From Prostheceraeus crozeri (lineage: Eukaryota > Platyhelminthes > Polycladida > Euryleptidae), in the NCBI GenBank assembly GCA_907163375.1, contig CAJQUW010001115.1, forward strand, positions 127,001-191,000: a DNA stretch of 64,000 nt, in the 5' to 3' direction. Positions 10,401 through 25,400 of the stretch are shown here, one piece after another. How positions within the stretch are numbered: position 1 is the stretch's first letter; each line of letters opens with the position of its first letter. The translations under genes and the position numbers were made by a program. Under the pieces are notes generated by a model that worked only from the letters and a program-made list of their open reading frames with translations, searched no databases and was not told the origin of the DNA.

Positions 10401-13400
10401 TTGTCATGGCTGTAAAGAATATTAAATAGGTGAAACAGGTACATCCTTAAGTGGAGTTAGAGTCCACAAACAGCAATTGAATAATCTTATCTACAGACAA
10501 ATAAAGCTAAGTGAACATCTTGAGAAATGCGGCAAGGGCCATTTTAAGATTTTCCCATTGTATAAGTTTCATATTGACAGTGAAATAGAACGCAAATGTA
10601 AAGAAAGGTATTTCATAGATTTATTCAAGCCTAAGCTCAATAACTTATCTACAAGAAATCTATGAAACGTTTTATATCTATAGCCTATCTTTTGTATTGT
10701 ACATGTTATCATCTATAACTTTTACTTTAAATGTATTTTTGAATGCACCTGAAGATTGATTGAAATGAAAGCGCTCGTGCATCAATTGTTTTTGATTTAG
10801 CTATTTGGATTCTAATTTTTCATACATAGGTCAGTTCTATCTAACTATACGGAGTCGTCTAATCATTTTTAAATTCAATATATCGTTTTTAAATTCATTT
10901 TTTCTGCATACCGCACGTGAAATCGGATGGCAAACCCTGATGAGTGAAATAATTTATGTGCATGCATTCCAGTTACTGGATTATTTCCCTAATGACGGTA
11001 GGATGTTCTTACAGAAAGGCTTTGGGCATAATTTCAATTATGAAAAGTGGTTGTTCGTTAAGTTGGAAGAGTCAGTAATAGGCCGATTAGAAATGAAAAA
11101 TGTTCAATTATCGATAAATCGTGTTAATCGTTAGAAACTCTTACATATTATACTTCATCGATGACCGACTAATAACAATTTTAAGCAGTAGGAGTCCCAT
11201 TATTTATTAACGACCAGAAAAGTAGCTCTATTCAAAAAGGAGAAGGTGATGAATCATTTTGGAAGTTTTTCGTGGCGCAGTGATTAATTGGTAGGCCTCA
11301 CGATCATTAAGTCGTCCAGTCGAGCCTCTGCGTGTCATTGGAAGTCGGTAGAAAGAGCATGCACACTGCAATGCTCAATCAGCCAAGTCTGACAATGTCA
11401 GCACCATCCAAGCCTCGTGGGGGAGAAGTGACGCTTAAGCATCATCTTCATTATCATAACAGTCAAAATATTACTGATAACACCATTTAGTGCTACTTCA
11501 GCTTTTCAACTCATCCGCACCATACCGTCATGCCAGCAATTTAGAGAAAGGGAACTTTTCAAACACCCAACTATCTCGTCAAAGCCGGGTTAGTATTCCG
11601 TAGTAAGAGATTTAGTATCAGCGCGCACAGACAGACTCGAACAGTGAACCTTCTGTACTTCTAAATCGAAACGAAGTCCTCAACTAACTCAACTATCCTT
11701 CAAACAGCTCTTGAAAGCTGACACATGAGTTGCGTAAAAATCAGCCAACGATTGCATCACTTGACAGTACAATAAGTTTGTGATACACAGGCTAAAATTC
11801 GAGAGCTCAATTTTCATTCTGTAAAATCAACATTCCTCTTCAAAGAAGCGACAAACAAAAAGATAAAATGACAACGATGAAACCATAGATTAAGTATATT
11901 TAGGTACAGTGTCGACTCAAAAAAGTATCTGCATACAATGAAAATTTTTATACGAATAGATTCAGTTTTTGTGGAGATTACGTTCCTGCGATCCAAAATC
12001 TTATTTGAGCAGTTTTGAAAAAGCTAAATTTTTGCCAATTTATATACTACCGACATGACGCCCCTTTATAAGTAGTATGAAACAAGTTGGATATCAACAG
12101 GAGTGAATTTCTAACAAGCATCGTAACTAAGAGGAAATTATGCTGATGATCAAGGAAATCTAATGAACGGAATTATAATGGAAGTCTTTATGAAAAAGTC
12201 GCCATCTTATCGTGCTTTTTGACTGTAATTTTATGTTTTCAATTCAATTTTCATTGACATGATTTTCTGATTCACTAAATTTATGTTTCATTTCTTGAAT
12301 CTAAATAGTGATGTGGGTCGATTTACATATTTTTAAGTCAATTGAAATCATTGTCTTTGATTATGTTATTTTGCTCTGCCAGTGGCAGATTGCCTGTGAT
12401 ATGATCACTCTTTAAAAGATACTCTTGAGGTTGAGCATGAAAGTAATAGCAACCTATAGAATTGTTAATTTAACAAACAAGGCTGTCATGAGACGGAGGA
12501 TCTGTAAAAAATGTCATTTCCTTCTGCATTATACTATCATGATCAGTCAATTCCGTGTTAATTTCTTCAAAACTGCATAAATGTACATATCTCACATTTG
12601 GAAACAATTCCAGCTGTGTTCACCTCGAGTTCATTTAGTAAAATCGAAACTGTATACACATTAGGTATTTAATAAATGCTGAGTTACTACTCTACTTAAT
12701 ATACCTACTCTATGGATGAAACACATGAATAAGAAAAAATGTTATTCCAGGAGGGAGACTCACCAGAAACTTTTCCCCATTGAAATGCCAGATGCTCGAA
12801 GAGGTAAGCTGACTGCTAGTCCTTCAGGGAAGTTCTGAATGCCAATACCGATTGCAAGATTTCTGCGGAAAGAAAGCCAAGCTGCAAATTTTCAGCAAAA
12901 CGGAAAAGAAAGTTTAATAGATGCGCTTTATCCTATTAACAAAAGCTCAATAATATCAACAAGAGATATTCAAACTCTGATCATTCGGCAGGAGATCCCT
13001 TCAACTTTTCAGAGCATATTACCCTGTCTTAATTCTGTGACTTCATATTTTGCATTAAATCGAAGAATTTTGACCAAACTTAGAAGAGCTTTCCGTCATC
13101 TTATTTAGCATTTGTATTTGTAATTAACCACACTTTTAACAAATCAATCGAAGTCGACTTGTCACAAGAACACTCATTGTTTATAACAAAATTTACATCC
13201 AAAGAAAGGCTTTAAGGTATGGAACGATGGAAATTTGGCGACCTCTTCTTGAAATCCAGCGGTGCATTCAGAGAGGAAATTGTGTAAATGCATTAGTGAG
13301 CAATTTGCGACACTGTAGGCAGTAAATTCACAATACACATGCTACAGAACCTCTACCAAATGTTGAGCAATCTACAAACATGTATCATGTACAACAGCAT

Positions 13401-16400
13401 TTGCAAAATACGAAATAATGTGCTGCAGCTCCAATAATGGCTTGAGAGAAGATGACGAGCCTAAGTTGTGACCCTCAGTAGAAGATCAAAGGCAAAAACG
13501 CAAAAAAGGGAAGAAAGGAAAATGGAAATTATACATGAGTTTTAACAAAGCAAGTGATTAAATTTTCGTAGATATAGGCTAGCTCACAACTTTAAGTCAG
13601 CTAATAACAGAAACAATGAAAAAGGGAAATTACAGGTAAAGAAGTAGAAAAGCGGAGAGACAGATTCAAACGCAAAATGTATAACAAATAAGCAATAAAT
13701 AGACATGCTGAAAAAAATGATGACATAAATGACCAAGACAACATACCAGAAAGATGACAAAAAGTCCTCAAATTAGAAACTCTCTGGAGGACGCAGGTAA
13801 TTGAAATCTTATTGAATCTGCTGTTGAATGGTTCAACACGATCAATTGTTGGAAATGCCGTATTTCTAATAATCGCCGAATTAGATGTAAGATCGAAAAT
13901 ATAATTCCCAGTTTATCGATGCTGTTGTGCTGATGATTTCTATGAAATCAGCCAAATATGCCCAGCAAGAAGCTGAATATGTTCAGGTACCAGTAGTTTT
14001 CCTTAGTGGCGTAGCGTGTAGAGTATTCACAGTATTCACTGAATACCTATTTATTTTCTGTGCACAGTTGTGAATTAATTCTATTGAGCTTTATGATAAT
14101 TAGTAAACAACGGTTATTTTCATGATTCAACCAAAACTTAAATATTGAATTCCACTTCATTTCAAAGTAACTTTGATTAAGATAAGTTCATAATGACATC
14201 AATCAGTGTTAATTTTGATTACGTGTTGTTTCGGGGACGACTGCTGTAACAACACCTATCAGGTGAGTTATCGCAATTCGCAAGACTCGTTAATTATCGG
14301 CACCGTGTCAATACTTATACTATCGGCTTCAGTTCTGCAAGCATGAGGCCACTATTCAACTTGGTCTGCTGATGACCATTGTTGGGATAGAGAATTCGGG
14401 GCAATCGGGCAGCAGCTGCTTTCCCCATCATGCTTGTAATCATGGATTCACATGCACCTATACAGAGACAAATGCAGAAACGCAGATGATGCTTTATCAT
14501 ATCTACTATTCAACTGAGGAATTTGAATAGTGTTACTGAAATAGGGCAATTTTCAGTTGATTCAGAGGCACTTTGAGAATTTTATGAGTGAAATTTCGAA
14601 TCGTTTTGAGTGCGTGAAAACATATAAGAAATTAGATTGGACAAGTAATTCCAAAGTAATTGAAAAAATCTTTTAATCGAAATTTTATCAAACCAAATTT
14701 GCATGATTTTTGTGAATTTTGTAAAATGAAATAGCGTCGTCATCTACACATTCAAAGTTTGAATTATAGCAATGGAATTCTTCATAAGCACTAGCATTTC
14801 ATTTTTCCAATTTGTTGATGTGTAGTGTTTTTGATACATGCAACTCTGCATGCAAAGTTGTATAGCGAGCCTACATCAATACAAAATGTATGTGGAGTAT
14901 ATTTTGATTTAAGGCGAAGTTTTGTACAAGTATGCACAGTATATACGTACATGTAGTTATTTGTCTTGCAAGTAAACATTTCCTTGTGAATAGATTGAAG
15001 CAATGTAGTATGTTGGTTGCCCTATATTCAGATTTTCCTTGAATACCTGTTTCGAAACGACACCCAACGCCACTGGTTTTCCTCTTTGGGTGCAACAAGC
15101 ACACCGGGGTAATAACAAAAGGAATGCGGTAGGAATGTTGTAGCATATAAGCTTAATGATAAATTAACATAATTCCTTGTACAAAAGAATACAAAAACAA
15201 CAATAAAACAACACGCCTAGATGAGGAGATACTTTATATAGATCAGATTAGTGATGTAAAACTACCGGTGATTTATGGTGGGTAATATCATAGTGAAATA
15301 ATTATACCACTGACTGGTGCCTAATGATGGAATCAAATAATAGCATGTTGATATAGAAAATATAAAGGAAGGCCTGCAAAATATTTTCTCGCATGAATAT
15401 TAAATTTCGATAATTGCCGGGACTCTAATAATCGCCGGGTTAAAAATTAGTTTGAAAAATAATCGCCCCGGAAAATTAATATTCCAGTACTGCTATGAAA
15501 GAGCGATCCTTTGAAATGCTCAGTCTGACAGCGAGTTATGGACTTGTGTAGTCACTTCCTCTTATGCATCTGCTAAAACAACGAGGACGTGAAGTAGCAG
15601 AAGCGAGTTTATCAGAACAGACCGTGATAATAGCGATAGAAGAGGGAGCGAGAAGTGCGCGAGTGATCCTCTTATTTGCATCATAATAAATCTACAGCCT
15701 ACTTGAAAAAATTTCATTAGGTAGTACCACTCTCAACTTATAATCAAATATCGGATTACATTATATAAATAACGTGTGCAACTTCCTCGACCAGTTTTAA
15801 AATGGATTTTCTTCTGCGGATTTATAATTGGACAAAATTGAACCAATTGCATTTCGTCAATTTTTTTCAACAAATTTGCAGAACCAGTGCCTCTCCTAAT
15901 GGTGGTCAGAGATATTTTAAGGACAATCGTTGCTATTTCAGACCTTTCTGCACGTTTCGGCGTATATCACGATATACGTTATCCATATAACGATATACTT
16001 TTGGACAGACTGGCTCAAAACTTTGGTTTTACTGGAACTGTTTTAGACTGGTTTAAGTCGTACTTGTCCGAAAGGCAACATGCTATAAAAGTTTGTGAAT
16101 ATGTTTCAAAGTTCGCCTCTTTGTCGTGTGGCGTGCCTCAAGGATCTATGTTGGGGGCAATTTTGTTCTCCCTTTACACCAAACCAATCTCGGATATTAT
16201 TGCATCATATGGTCTCAAGCATCACTCATATGCTGATGACACGAATGTGTAGATCTCTTTTCCTATGGGTGATTCACGTAACAGTTTATCTGTTCTTGAA
16301 AACTGCTTGTGTCATCTTGTTGATTGGTTTCAAACTAACAAACTTTGTATCAACCCTGAGAAGTCTCAGATGTTTGTATGTGGCACTAGGAAAAGAGTTA

Positions 16401-19400
16401 GTGACATTACACCATGTACTATCAACCTCTCAGGACATGAACTTAATCAAGCCGATTATGCGAAATCGCTGGGTGTTAAATTTGATAAATTTTTGTCGTT
16501 TGATGCCCAAGTCAATCAGATTCGGAAAAAATCTTTTCTTATTCTGAGAAATCTTTATAGAATCCGAAGACACATAAGTGACCATCACGCCAACACTTTA
16601 ATTTGTTCCTTTGTATTCACGTTATTGGACTACTGCAATGTCATCTATGCAGGTTGTAAGACTTCGAACATACTTCGACTCCAAAAAGTTCAAAATGCCT
16701 GAGCCAAGTTTGTGCGTCGACTTCCGAAACGTGCTCACATTTCTGAAACTCTCCGAAGCCTTCATTGGTTACCTGTGCGACTCCGCGTACAATTCAAAGT
16801 GTGTTGCCTAGTGCACAATTGTATTTACGGCAATTCACCTACTTACCTTAAAGATCTGTTGACTCCTGCTGCATCCTCTGCATCGTTCATGTCACTGAGA
16901 TCGAAGGACGCCCCCTTACTCCATCAACCATTATCAAGAACAGCTGGTGCCAGGGGCGCCTTTCAATTCGTTGGACCCTCATTATGGAATTCGCTCCCTC
17001 TACATTTGAGGAATGAAACAAACCCTCGCAGCTTCAAGAAAGCATTGAAAACCTTCTTTTTCACTCTTTTATAACTCCTGTAACCTCTTATCTGTAGCCC
17101 CACTCTGATTACACATTGTGTAGATTTTGTGGTAAAATATATTATTTTTATTATTATCTATGATAGAAAAATCAAGTGTTTACAAAATTACTTCATCAAT
17201 TAAAAATTCGCAGAAAAAATCCATTTCAAAACGCGTTTCCAAATATCACTTACCGAGCTGACTGGAAGGTGGCTGCTTTTGTTTCACCAGTTGCTCCAAA
17301 TCCCACACCGACGGCAAGACCTTCTGGAATGTTGTGAACAGTGATGGCTATGACCATGAGGAGGATTCGCCTCACATCTTGACGCTGAGTATTGAGTAAG
17401 GATTTGATGTGCGGCGGTGCAGACATGTCGTCGTTTGGTGCCATGTTTCTTCGACGAACTGAAATAGATTCTTGATATCATATTTGACTCGCAGAATGTT
17501 GGTTGCTATTTAGCTTCTTCGTCTATAAGACTATAATTCCCGGGATCCCAGTATCTCGACTCCTGTGGGATTTTGCTCGAGAAATTCCGGAATTTTGCTC
17601 ACGGGATCTAGAGGTTAATTTAGCTGCTTTTTATTTGAATAACTAATTCAATATTGTGCATTACAGCTATGTCGAGTTGACTTGTATGTTTGATAATACG
17701 TTCATGCCCTTCACATTTTCACATTACAGGCTGCAGGTACTAAGACAGTTTCAGAAAATAGCAGGAATTACTTCATTATTTATTAATACTCCAACTACGA
17801 TTATGTCCAGAAATTTATCATAAGTTAGGGCCAGAAACTATGAACACGGTCTGTAAATTGCTTACTGCAATACATGTGGTGTTCTAGCCTGTGTTTTTAT
17901 ATTTTATAATGCAGTATGTTGGCCAACACTGCGCGTTGCATCAAGCCACTGTGCAGCCAATGATTTGGAGAGTTAGGCTCTTCTACTTTCATTTTTCCGT
18001 GAGGGATCACAACTGAATATATGTGCTCAACCTTTCAACTATGTTTTCAATTTTTCATATCGTCACTTGTAATAATAACCGCTGCAGTTGTGCGGTGGCC
18101 CATTCGAGTAAACGACTCACAAAAAACTCAAATCACCCACATTTATTGTTACTGGCGTTCAGATTGTGCGAAGTGCAACAAATTTTACATGAAAGGACCA
18201 TCAGAATGCCATTTTCTTCCTCTAAATATACTGCTGAGCAATTTGTTCCGAAATCCCGGGATTTGGAAAAGTTTCGGGATTGCAATCCATAGGCACCGAT
18301 GGCTGATAATTAACCAAAGACAATTTTCAAATCATTGAAATGTTTCCTTTTGTTACTTTGGCTGTCAAGAAACCGCAGTGAATCACTATAGTTGACAAAT
18401 TGAGCTAATTTTCGCGCGATCAATGTTCGATCACTTTTCAAAAACTTGCCATCACTATGGACCTGGATTATGTTGTTCTTATGACCTATTTGTACAACAG
18501 GTTTTCAAAACTTTCAGTAAAAAATTAGTTCCATTTTTCTGTCTGAGAAAATACTGAAATCTTGCCGTTAATTCGCTATATTTGCCGTTCTGTGGAATTG
18601 ATGAACAAAGTGAAATTGAAAGTCTGACAGAAAGAAATCCACGGTTCGACGGATGCTAAATGCATTTATCACATGCTACCAATTACGACCGTTACTTCGG
18701 ACCTGAATAAGCGTAAACAGGACCAAGGAAAAACTCTCAATCGGTAGCCTGTGATAAGTACATGCAACACCGTGGTTTTCCCTCTGTCAGTCTGACGAAC
18801 TGAGTCTTCAAAGAGAAAGTGAAAAAAGTGCAGAACATTTCACATAAGTGTAAAAGTTTCTTCAAAATATAATTAATGCAGGTCGTGAATTACTGTTTTG
18901 ATAACTGTTTGACTACTGGTTTGACGGTTAGTGGTATGGTAAAATCGGGTATTATCGATAGTAAAATGGCTTTCAGACTGTCACGGCTCTATTTCTTAGT
19001 TTCTATATTAATTAAGACATCCAAATAATCTCTTCTTGACAGAATTTATTAGTTCATAGATTTATTTTATGATTATAGGTGAAGAGAAGCGATGTTCGCA
19101 CAATATCAACATTCCCAAAAAGAAGCGTCAAAATTTGCTAGGTGTATTAAACTATGGATGATATATATTGTATGAAACCCAAGCTTACATCTATGTTGTC
19201 TCTTTGGTTGTCTGAAAATGAGAAATATCACAGCTGAAAACAGTCTAGACAGACGAATCCATCATCGTCACAGACGAAGAATTCTGCAAATTTTTCATTT
19301 ATGTAACGCAAGCATGTAGCAGCGCAACAGAAAGCGATGAAAGAGACAACAGATGTGCAAAGTTTCGTTTCATACAACATGCAACATTTCTAGTTTGCTA

Positions 19401-22400
19401 TATTTGGCATTTTCTGACACTTCTTTAGAGTACTATCGATGTCGCCGTGCAATGTGTCGATATTATAAGAATATCATTACAGGCCACACATCTTACTTCT
19501 CACCTAGAATCGCATGTTGAACCGATGAATTAATAAATTCGAGTTGGAAGAAATTATTTGGATATCATAATTCGCGTTAATGCTGAGAAGTACAACCGTG
19601 AGAGCTCTAGAACTGTTTTGAACTGTCGATATTACCCGACATCTTCGACGTATGGTCTAAATCGACCTAATAATTCATAAAGGGATGCATTCAAATCTTG
19701 TGAAGGCAATATTCCAATAGACAGTAAACAATAATGATAAAATAATGGCTATTTAGTCAGTATCTTGTTGAAAAAATGATGTTTGGTACCTATCAACAGC
19801 GGTGTCGATATTACCTGAGATTTATGCATCGACTCCATACGACAATAAAACTTAAAACAACTTAACGAAGTCATTACTATTCTGCGAAACTGCACCCCCT
19901 GCTGTGGAATAACCAATCACTTTGCTGTCAGATGGCACGTGAAGTGTTGCAGAATTCGGCGACTCACTCCACGCCTCGATATCTGGCAGGATGAGGCAAT
20001 CAGAATCGTTCCACCAAGCTTCTACTGTACCTTTGAGAGTTAACAACCTATTGGGGCAATTTACTGCACGCATGGATGAGTTTCTGAAGTTCTAAAACAT
20101 TATTTTGGAAAACCGGCTAAACTGTCGATATTACTCGACTTTACCCTATGTTGTCTTGGGGGATGGATTAAGCAGATTCTTCGATTGAGGACTTCTGTCA
20201 TAGTGTCGCCCGTCGGTAGCTCAGTTGGTAGAGCGTTGACCTAAAATGTCGGAGGTCGGTGGTTCAAATCCACCAAGACGCGCAGCTATTTTTCTTCTAT
20301 TGAATTATCACACAAATAGTAAGGCCAGTATGTGTGAATATCCACTTACTAGTGTACTTAAATCATGAAAAACAACATATAAGATCACAATGGCGATAAG
20401 GAATTTATGAATTAGCGAAAATAATTATCAAAGAGAAATAAGTGGGATTATTGAATTGATCATTCAATAGGGTCAGGCGATCCATGCTTCTCAAGATATT
20501 TTATGTAAATCATAAGTTTAAACATCGACCTACATAACATGTTGCTGCATTCGATGGCAAATACCAGTGTCCTCTGATGATGTTCGATATGCCTGCATTT
20601 TTCTCAATCATGGTTTCGTGGTTGCTGGGACCGGTGGTTTGATCCAAGAAGACCATTAATTCCAAAAAACCGCTGTTACCCCCCACAAAGACCAACCGCA
20701 TAGTACTTTCAAAGCGATAGGCTACTGTGGTTTCATAAAATCAAAGATTTCGTAGCGGTCGCTTCAAGATTTGCATTGATCCATTGCGCTGAGGAAACCG
20801 ACAAAACAAGGCTATTAGGCCTACAGCTTCTTTAGTTAGGCCTACAACCTCTTAAGTTGCAACTTTAAAACTGTTTGTGAGAAAAAAATTGAATAATATG
20901 ATGATTATGTGACTGTCATCGATTGACATCGCTTTGCTTTCTATTACCAGAAATAGCTGACATGCACGCAAAACAATCAATAGATTGCATGTGTAATGCC
21001 TTTTAGCATCATTGTGCATACAAGCGTCATAGCAAAATTCTTCGCTTGGTATTTAATGTAATTAATTATCAATAATAAAAGTATTCCGCATGGATTCAAG
21101 TTACTAACAATGAAATAAAAATAGATAAAATGATGGTTTAACGTCCCTACTCCCAATATTGGAGGCTTGGACGCTGCAGACACAGTCAGACTATAATCTG
21201 GAGTTTTGTGATCTTTTAGTCCGGATGCCTTTCCTGACGACTTCCAATGACACTTTCGGGGACCGAAAGATCGCTAGGCTAAGCACTTAAACACTGTGCC
21301 ACGGAGACCACGAATAAAAATAGATAGAAGCAACGTAATTAATATTTCAAATGAATTTTTAATTGATTTTTAAAAATTTCGTCCTGTTGTAAATTCTACT
21401 GTTGCAGCAGACTCACAGAGAGGTCAAATTTACGACCGATTTTGAAACGTACTATCTTCCAAGTTCTGATTTCTCTACCTGTCACGTCGGTAACATGTTT
21501 TCCAAACTTTACTAGTTGTAAGTCGAATTCATCTCTTGGCAATATCCTTCGCATTCGCATCTCCAACAAACCACGGATTGATAGTAAGATTGCTGGCTCA
21601 CCTGTCTTAAAATTCTCTGAATATGGCATCAAAGCGCCTCGCAAGTCTACATCATACTCACTGGGATCTCAGTCAGGGTTAAAAAACGCGCTTTAGAAGC
21701 ATAAGTCTACAAATATATAGCACGTTTAAAAACCGGGATTTAAGCCATCTTCCAAAACAAGGTTTTGAAACAATGAATAAAGCACGAATGCAGTGACATG
21801 CTTTAAAATGAATTTTAGAACATTACTTTCAAACTGCCATTTTGTCCCCTTGACAATGCTGTTATTAAATAGATGCTGGAGATCAGATTGTTTAGAAAAA
21901 TGCTGCATGTGGTGATTGTGTCTTACTATAGTGTTCAGCATTTGAGGCAACGAACATTCTGCATGAATATACAATTTGAATTCCATATAAGCAAAATACA
22001 GTGATGAAGGCTGGCATAATATGTTATGAAAGCCAATAGTTCTCAGTTTACGCATGTAAATCTGACTTCTCATATTGCTATGAAACACGGTATTATATTC
22101 ATCAATTTTCTATCCTCATCACATCCTCACTTTACCCAAGATAACAAGTCCTGCTGGTACGTTAGGGGTGGGAAGACTTCGAACATTCGCATCTCTTTAA
22201 GTTTGAGTTAGTAACCTATATAACCTATATATATGTAACCTATATATGATGACACCGGTAGTGCTTCCAATGTGGACAGACTGAACCTTTGCACTACCGT
22301 GCCGAAGCGCAATCCTTAACCAACTCAGCTATCCTACCACCTACAAACAAGCTGTGGTAATGTACATGTAGATCTAATAGAATTCCTTATTAGCCCACGG

Positions 22401-25400
22401 ACAGCTTGTTTGCAGGTGATAGGATAGCTCAGTTGGCTAAGGACCGGGTTTGGGCACGGTAATGCAAAGGTTCCGGGTTCGAGTCTATCCACATTGGAGA
22501 GAGAACTTGGCAAGAGATGCCCTAATTTACTAGAATGACATAATCGTTTAGCAACTCCATAATTGAATCCATGAACAACCTTAATATTGAGTTTAAATCC
22601 CATCATCGTATTAAATGAAATGATGAATTGTTACCATCACCATCTGCATCCACGTTGACCTTCCAGCTGGTGACGTCGTCGAATTTCTTGGCCGTGGAAA
22701 CTGCATCACTTCCTTCCTATTGGAGAAGAAAATGTCAATATTGTCAACGGTACAAAGCAAACAGCAATCAGGAAGGAAAAATTTGACAGCAGACTATCGA
22801 ACAATCAAAGGATTGTTAAACCTCTTGATGTGTTTTAGCGAGAATGAATTCGAATGCACTTTAAACTAGAGTGTTCAGAGACTGAGAGGGTTTTAGCAAC
22901 AAGAGTTTGCAATTCAAAGTCTAAAAATAAGCAGAAATTTGTGGAATTGTCGTCATGAACTGAAGCCATTTCTGTGAAGTGAAATTTACAATTCTGAACA
23001 ACAGTCCTAATTTAGATTTCATCTCACTTATCAGAACCCCGCTTACTATGATGAAAATGATTAGGTATCAATTTGATTTTCATTATTTTTCAGGATTTAA
23101 GGAAATCAGAAATTTTAGACCGCAAATTTCTGCATTTTAGATTTATATCAAGGGCATGTTAACGATTGAAGTTTACATACAGAGTCACAGAGTCGTCAAG
23201 TGAGATAGACTTTTAAGCTAACTATGTGAACCAACTCACTGAATTGTGTGTTATCGCATAATATTGTAATTTGCAATTACGACGGGAATTCATTAAACAT
23301 CACTTTAAACACACTATTGAAAAGTCGCATAAGTTAGTGAGTCCATACTAATTAATAAATGCTCCTTTTTGCAAACAGAATGTACGGCAGTTAGAAGATA
23401 TAAAAATTGAGTTGCATCCTAGCTGAAAATTTGGAACAGACCTAGGTAACTGCCATTTCATCCAATATACCAGGCCTTGAACTAGGTCTGCTGATGATTC
23501 ATGATATTGGATGCCAGTTACTCAGGTCTATTTCCTCTTTTCTAATGAGGATGCAACTCAATCCTTAGTTATTCTATTAGCATGATATTGTGTTATATGC
23601 ATTAACCCTATCCATAACAGTCTCTGAAGCGCATCGATATCCCGAGGGATTCGGCCCCCTCCCTAACTTCTAGAGAAATGATCCGAATCACATGAAATTT
23701 TCAGGTTCATATATTTGGCATATGAACTTTCTAATAGTGCTATATGTTTATCCTAGCTCGTTCATCTTCACTCTATAAATAGCAATTCAAAATTTGAATT
23801 GTCAAATTTAGCGGAAATTTTTCTGTTCTTTTCTTGTCGGCTGCAAACATTTATTTCGTTCATTAAATAAAACGACATTTGCTATATAGATAGTGTAGGA
23901 TCAAGTAATAGTGATATCTGATATTTCTTACTAGTTCATTTATCTATTATAAACTGCAATTTAAAATTTTAGCTCACAGTATTACTCATATACTATGTGC
24001 ATGCAGTACTATGTAGAGTTGAGTGAAAATTTTGGTTATTTCATGTTTATAAAAGTGATCCTCGCAAAATCCTTAGTCATGTTAAACCCTTGAAGACTGA
24101 GATGAACGGCCAAATAAGCCATTACTACTACTGATTACATTACCATTACTACTGAAATTGTAAATAAGTCGTATTTACATAATCTTCAAGTTTAAAAGAC
24201 TGTTTTCGAAGTCTATGGTATCATTGATTATCATACCATGATTTACAGACTCATATTTATACTATGGTATACTAAAACTGAAATTCGATCCATTCTGTTA
24301 AAGTTATCACACACGATATATGCAAACGGTGGCAAAAATAAGACTTCCAAAAAAAGTACTTTTCAAAACATGTTATGAATTTGACCTTTAAATGGATAAA
24401 ATACAACGATTTATGGTGAAAAGTTATGAAATACGCTAAAATTAAAGGTCACGAAAGCCTAGTTCAAGCGATTTATTTTTAAAAGTTCCACATAAAAAAT
24501 GCGACAGAGTGCTGAATCGCCCCACCCCTCCGCTATGGATGGGGTTAAAGCAAAAACTACCCTGCCCCAAGGCACGAAGCCATTAACGAAGTTGGAAATG
24601 GGATAACCATCACACATTGAGGACTCCCAACAGGTTAGTAGTACATCTCGAACTCTGGACCTCCTGCACCTCACCTCTGCCTAGTGACTTCTGCCTTCAC
24701 TCGCATTCCTTTTGTACCGTCAAGAGTGGCCTAGTGAAGAAGGTGCCAACTCTTCTCCACCGCGGACTTCATTTCGAGTCCTGGGTCAATCGAGTGCGGT
24801 CGGGGAATCAAGGGTGTGGGTGTGTTTTATTGACTTAATTGTTGTCAATTTCTTCAGATATTCAATGCACTGAGCCAGACCTTTGTTTTCTATTGTATAC
24901 ATTGTTGTTCAAGTAACCAATCACAGTGCGCTAGACGGTAAAGACCTAGTGAAAGACGGAAGCAGATGATAATCAATCATGACACCACTGGACAGAACAC
25001 TAATTAATCGACCAAGATCAACTGCACTTCCCACTTCCGCGAAACTCGTCATGCTGTGTACTGCAAGGAAATTCAAACCGAGAGTTTCTTCAATGTGGTG
25101 AAGTGCTGTCGTTCCCATTTCCAATTGATAGTCGCTGAAGTCGTCTGACTAAACCAGTGCTTTGTGTACAGAAAGAGCTTATTTGACTTTGTTTTAGTAT
25201 GATGCTTATTTTCTCTTTTTCCCTTCTTTTTTTAGTGAATTTATCTTCTGCATTTCTAATTCTTCCATCCGGCTTTTCTTTTATCATTTTTGTTTCACAT
25301 CCATCACTGTCATGATGGCTTATGATCTGCTTCTATGTCTTTCACTAGGTATTTGCTGTCTAACACATTGTGATTCGTCACTTCAGCAATAAAGTGTCAC

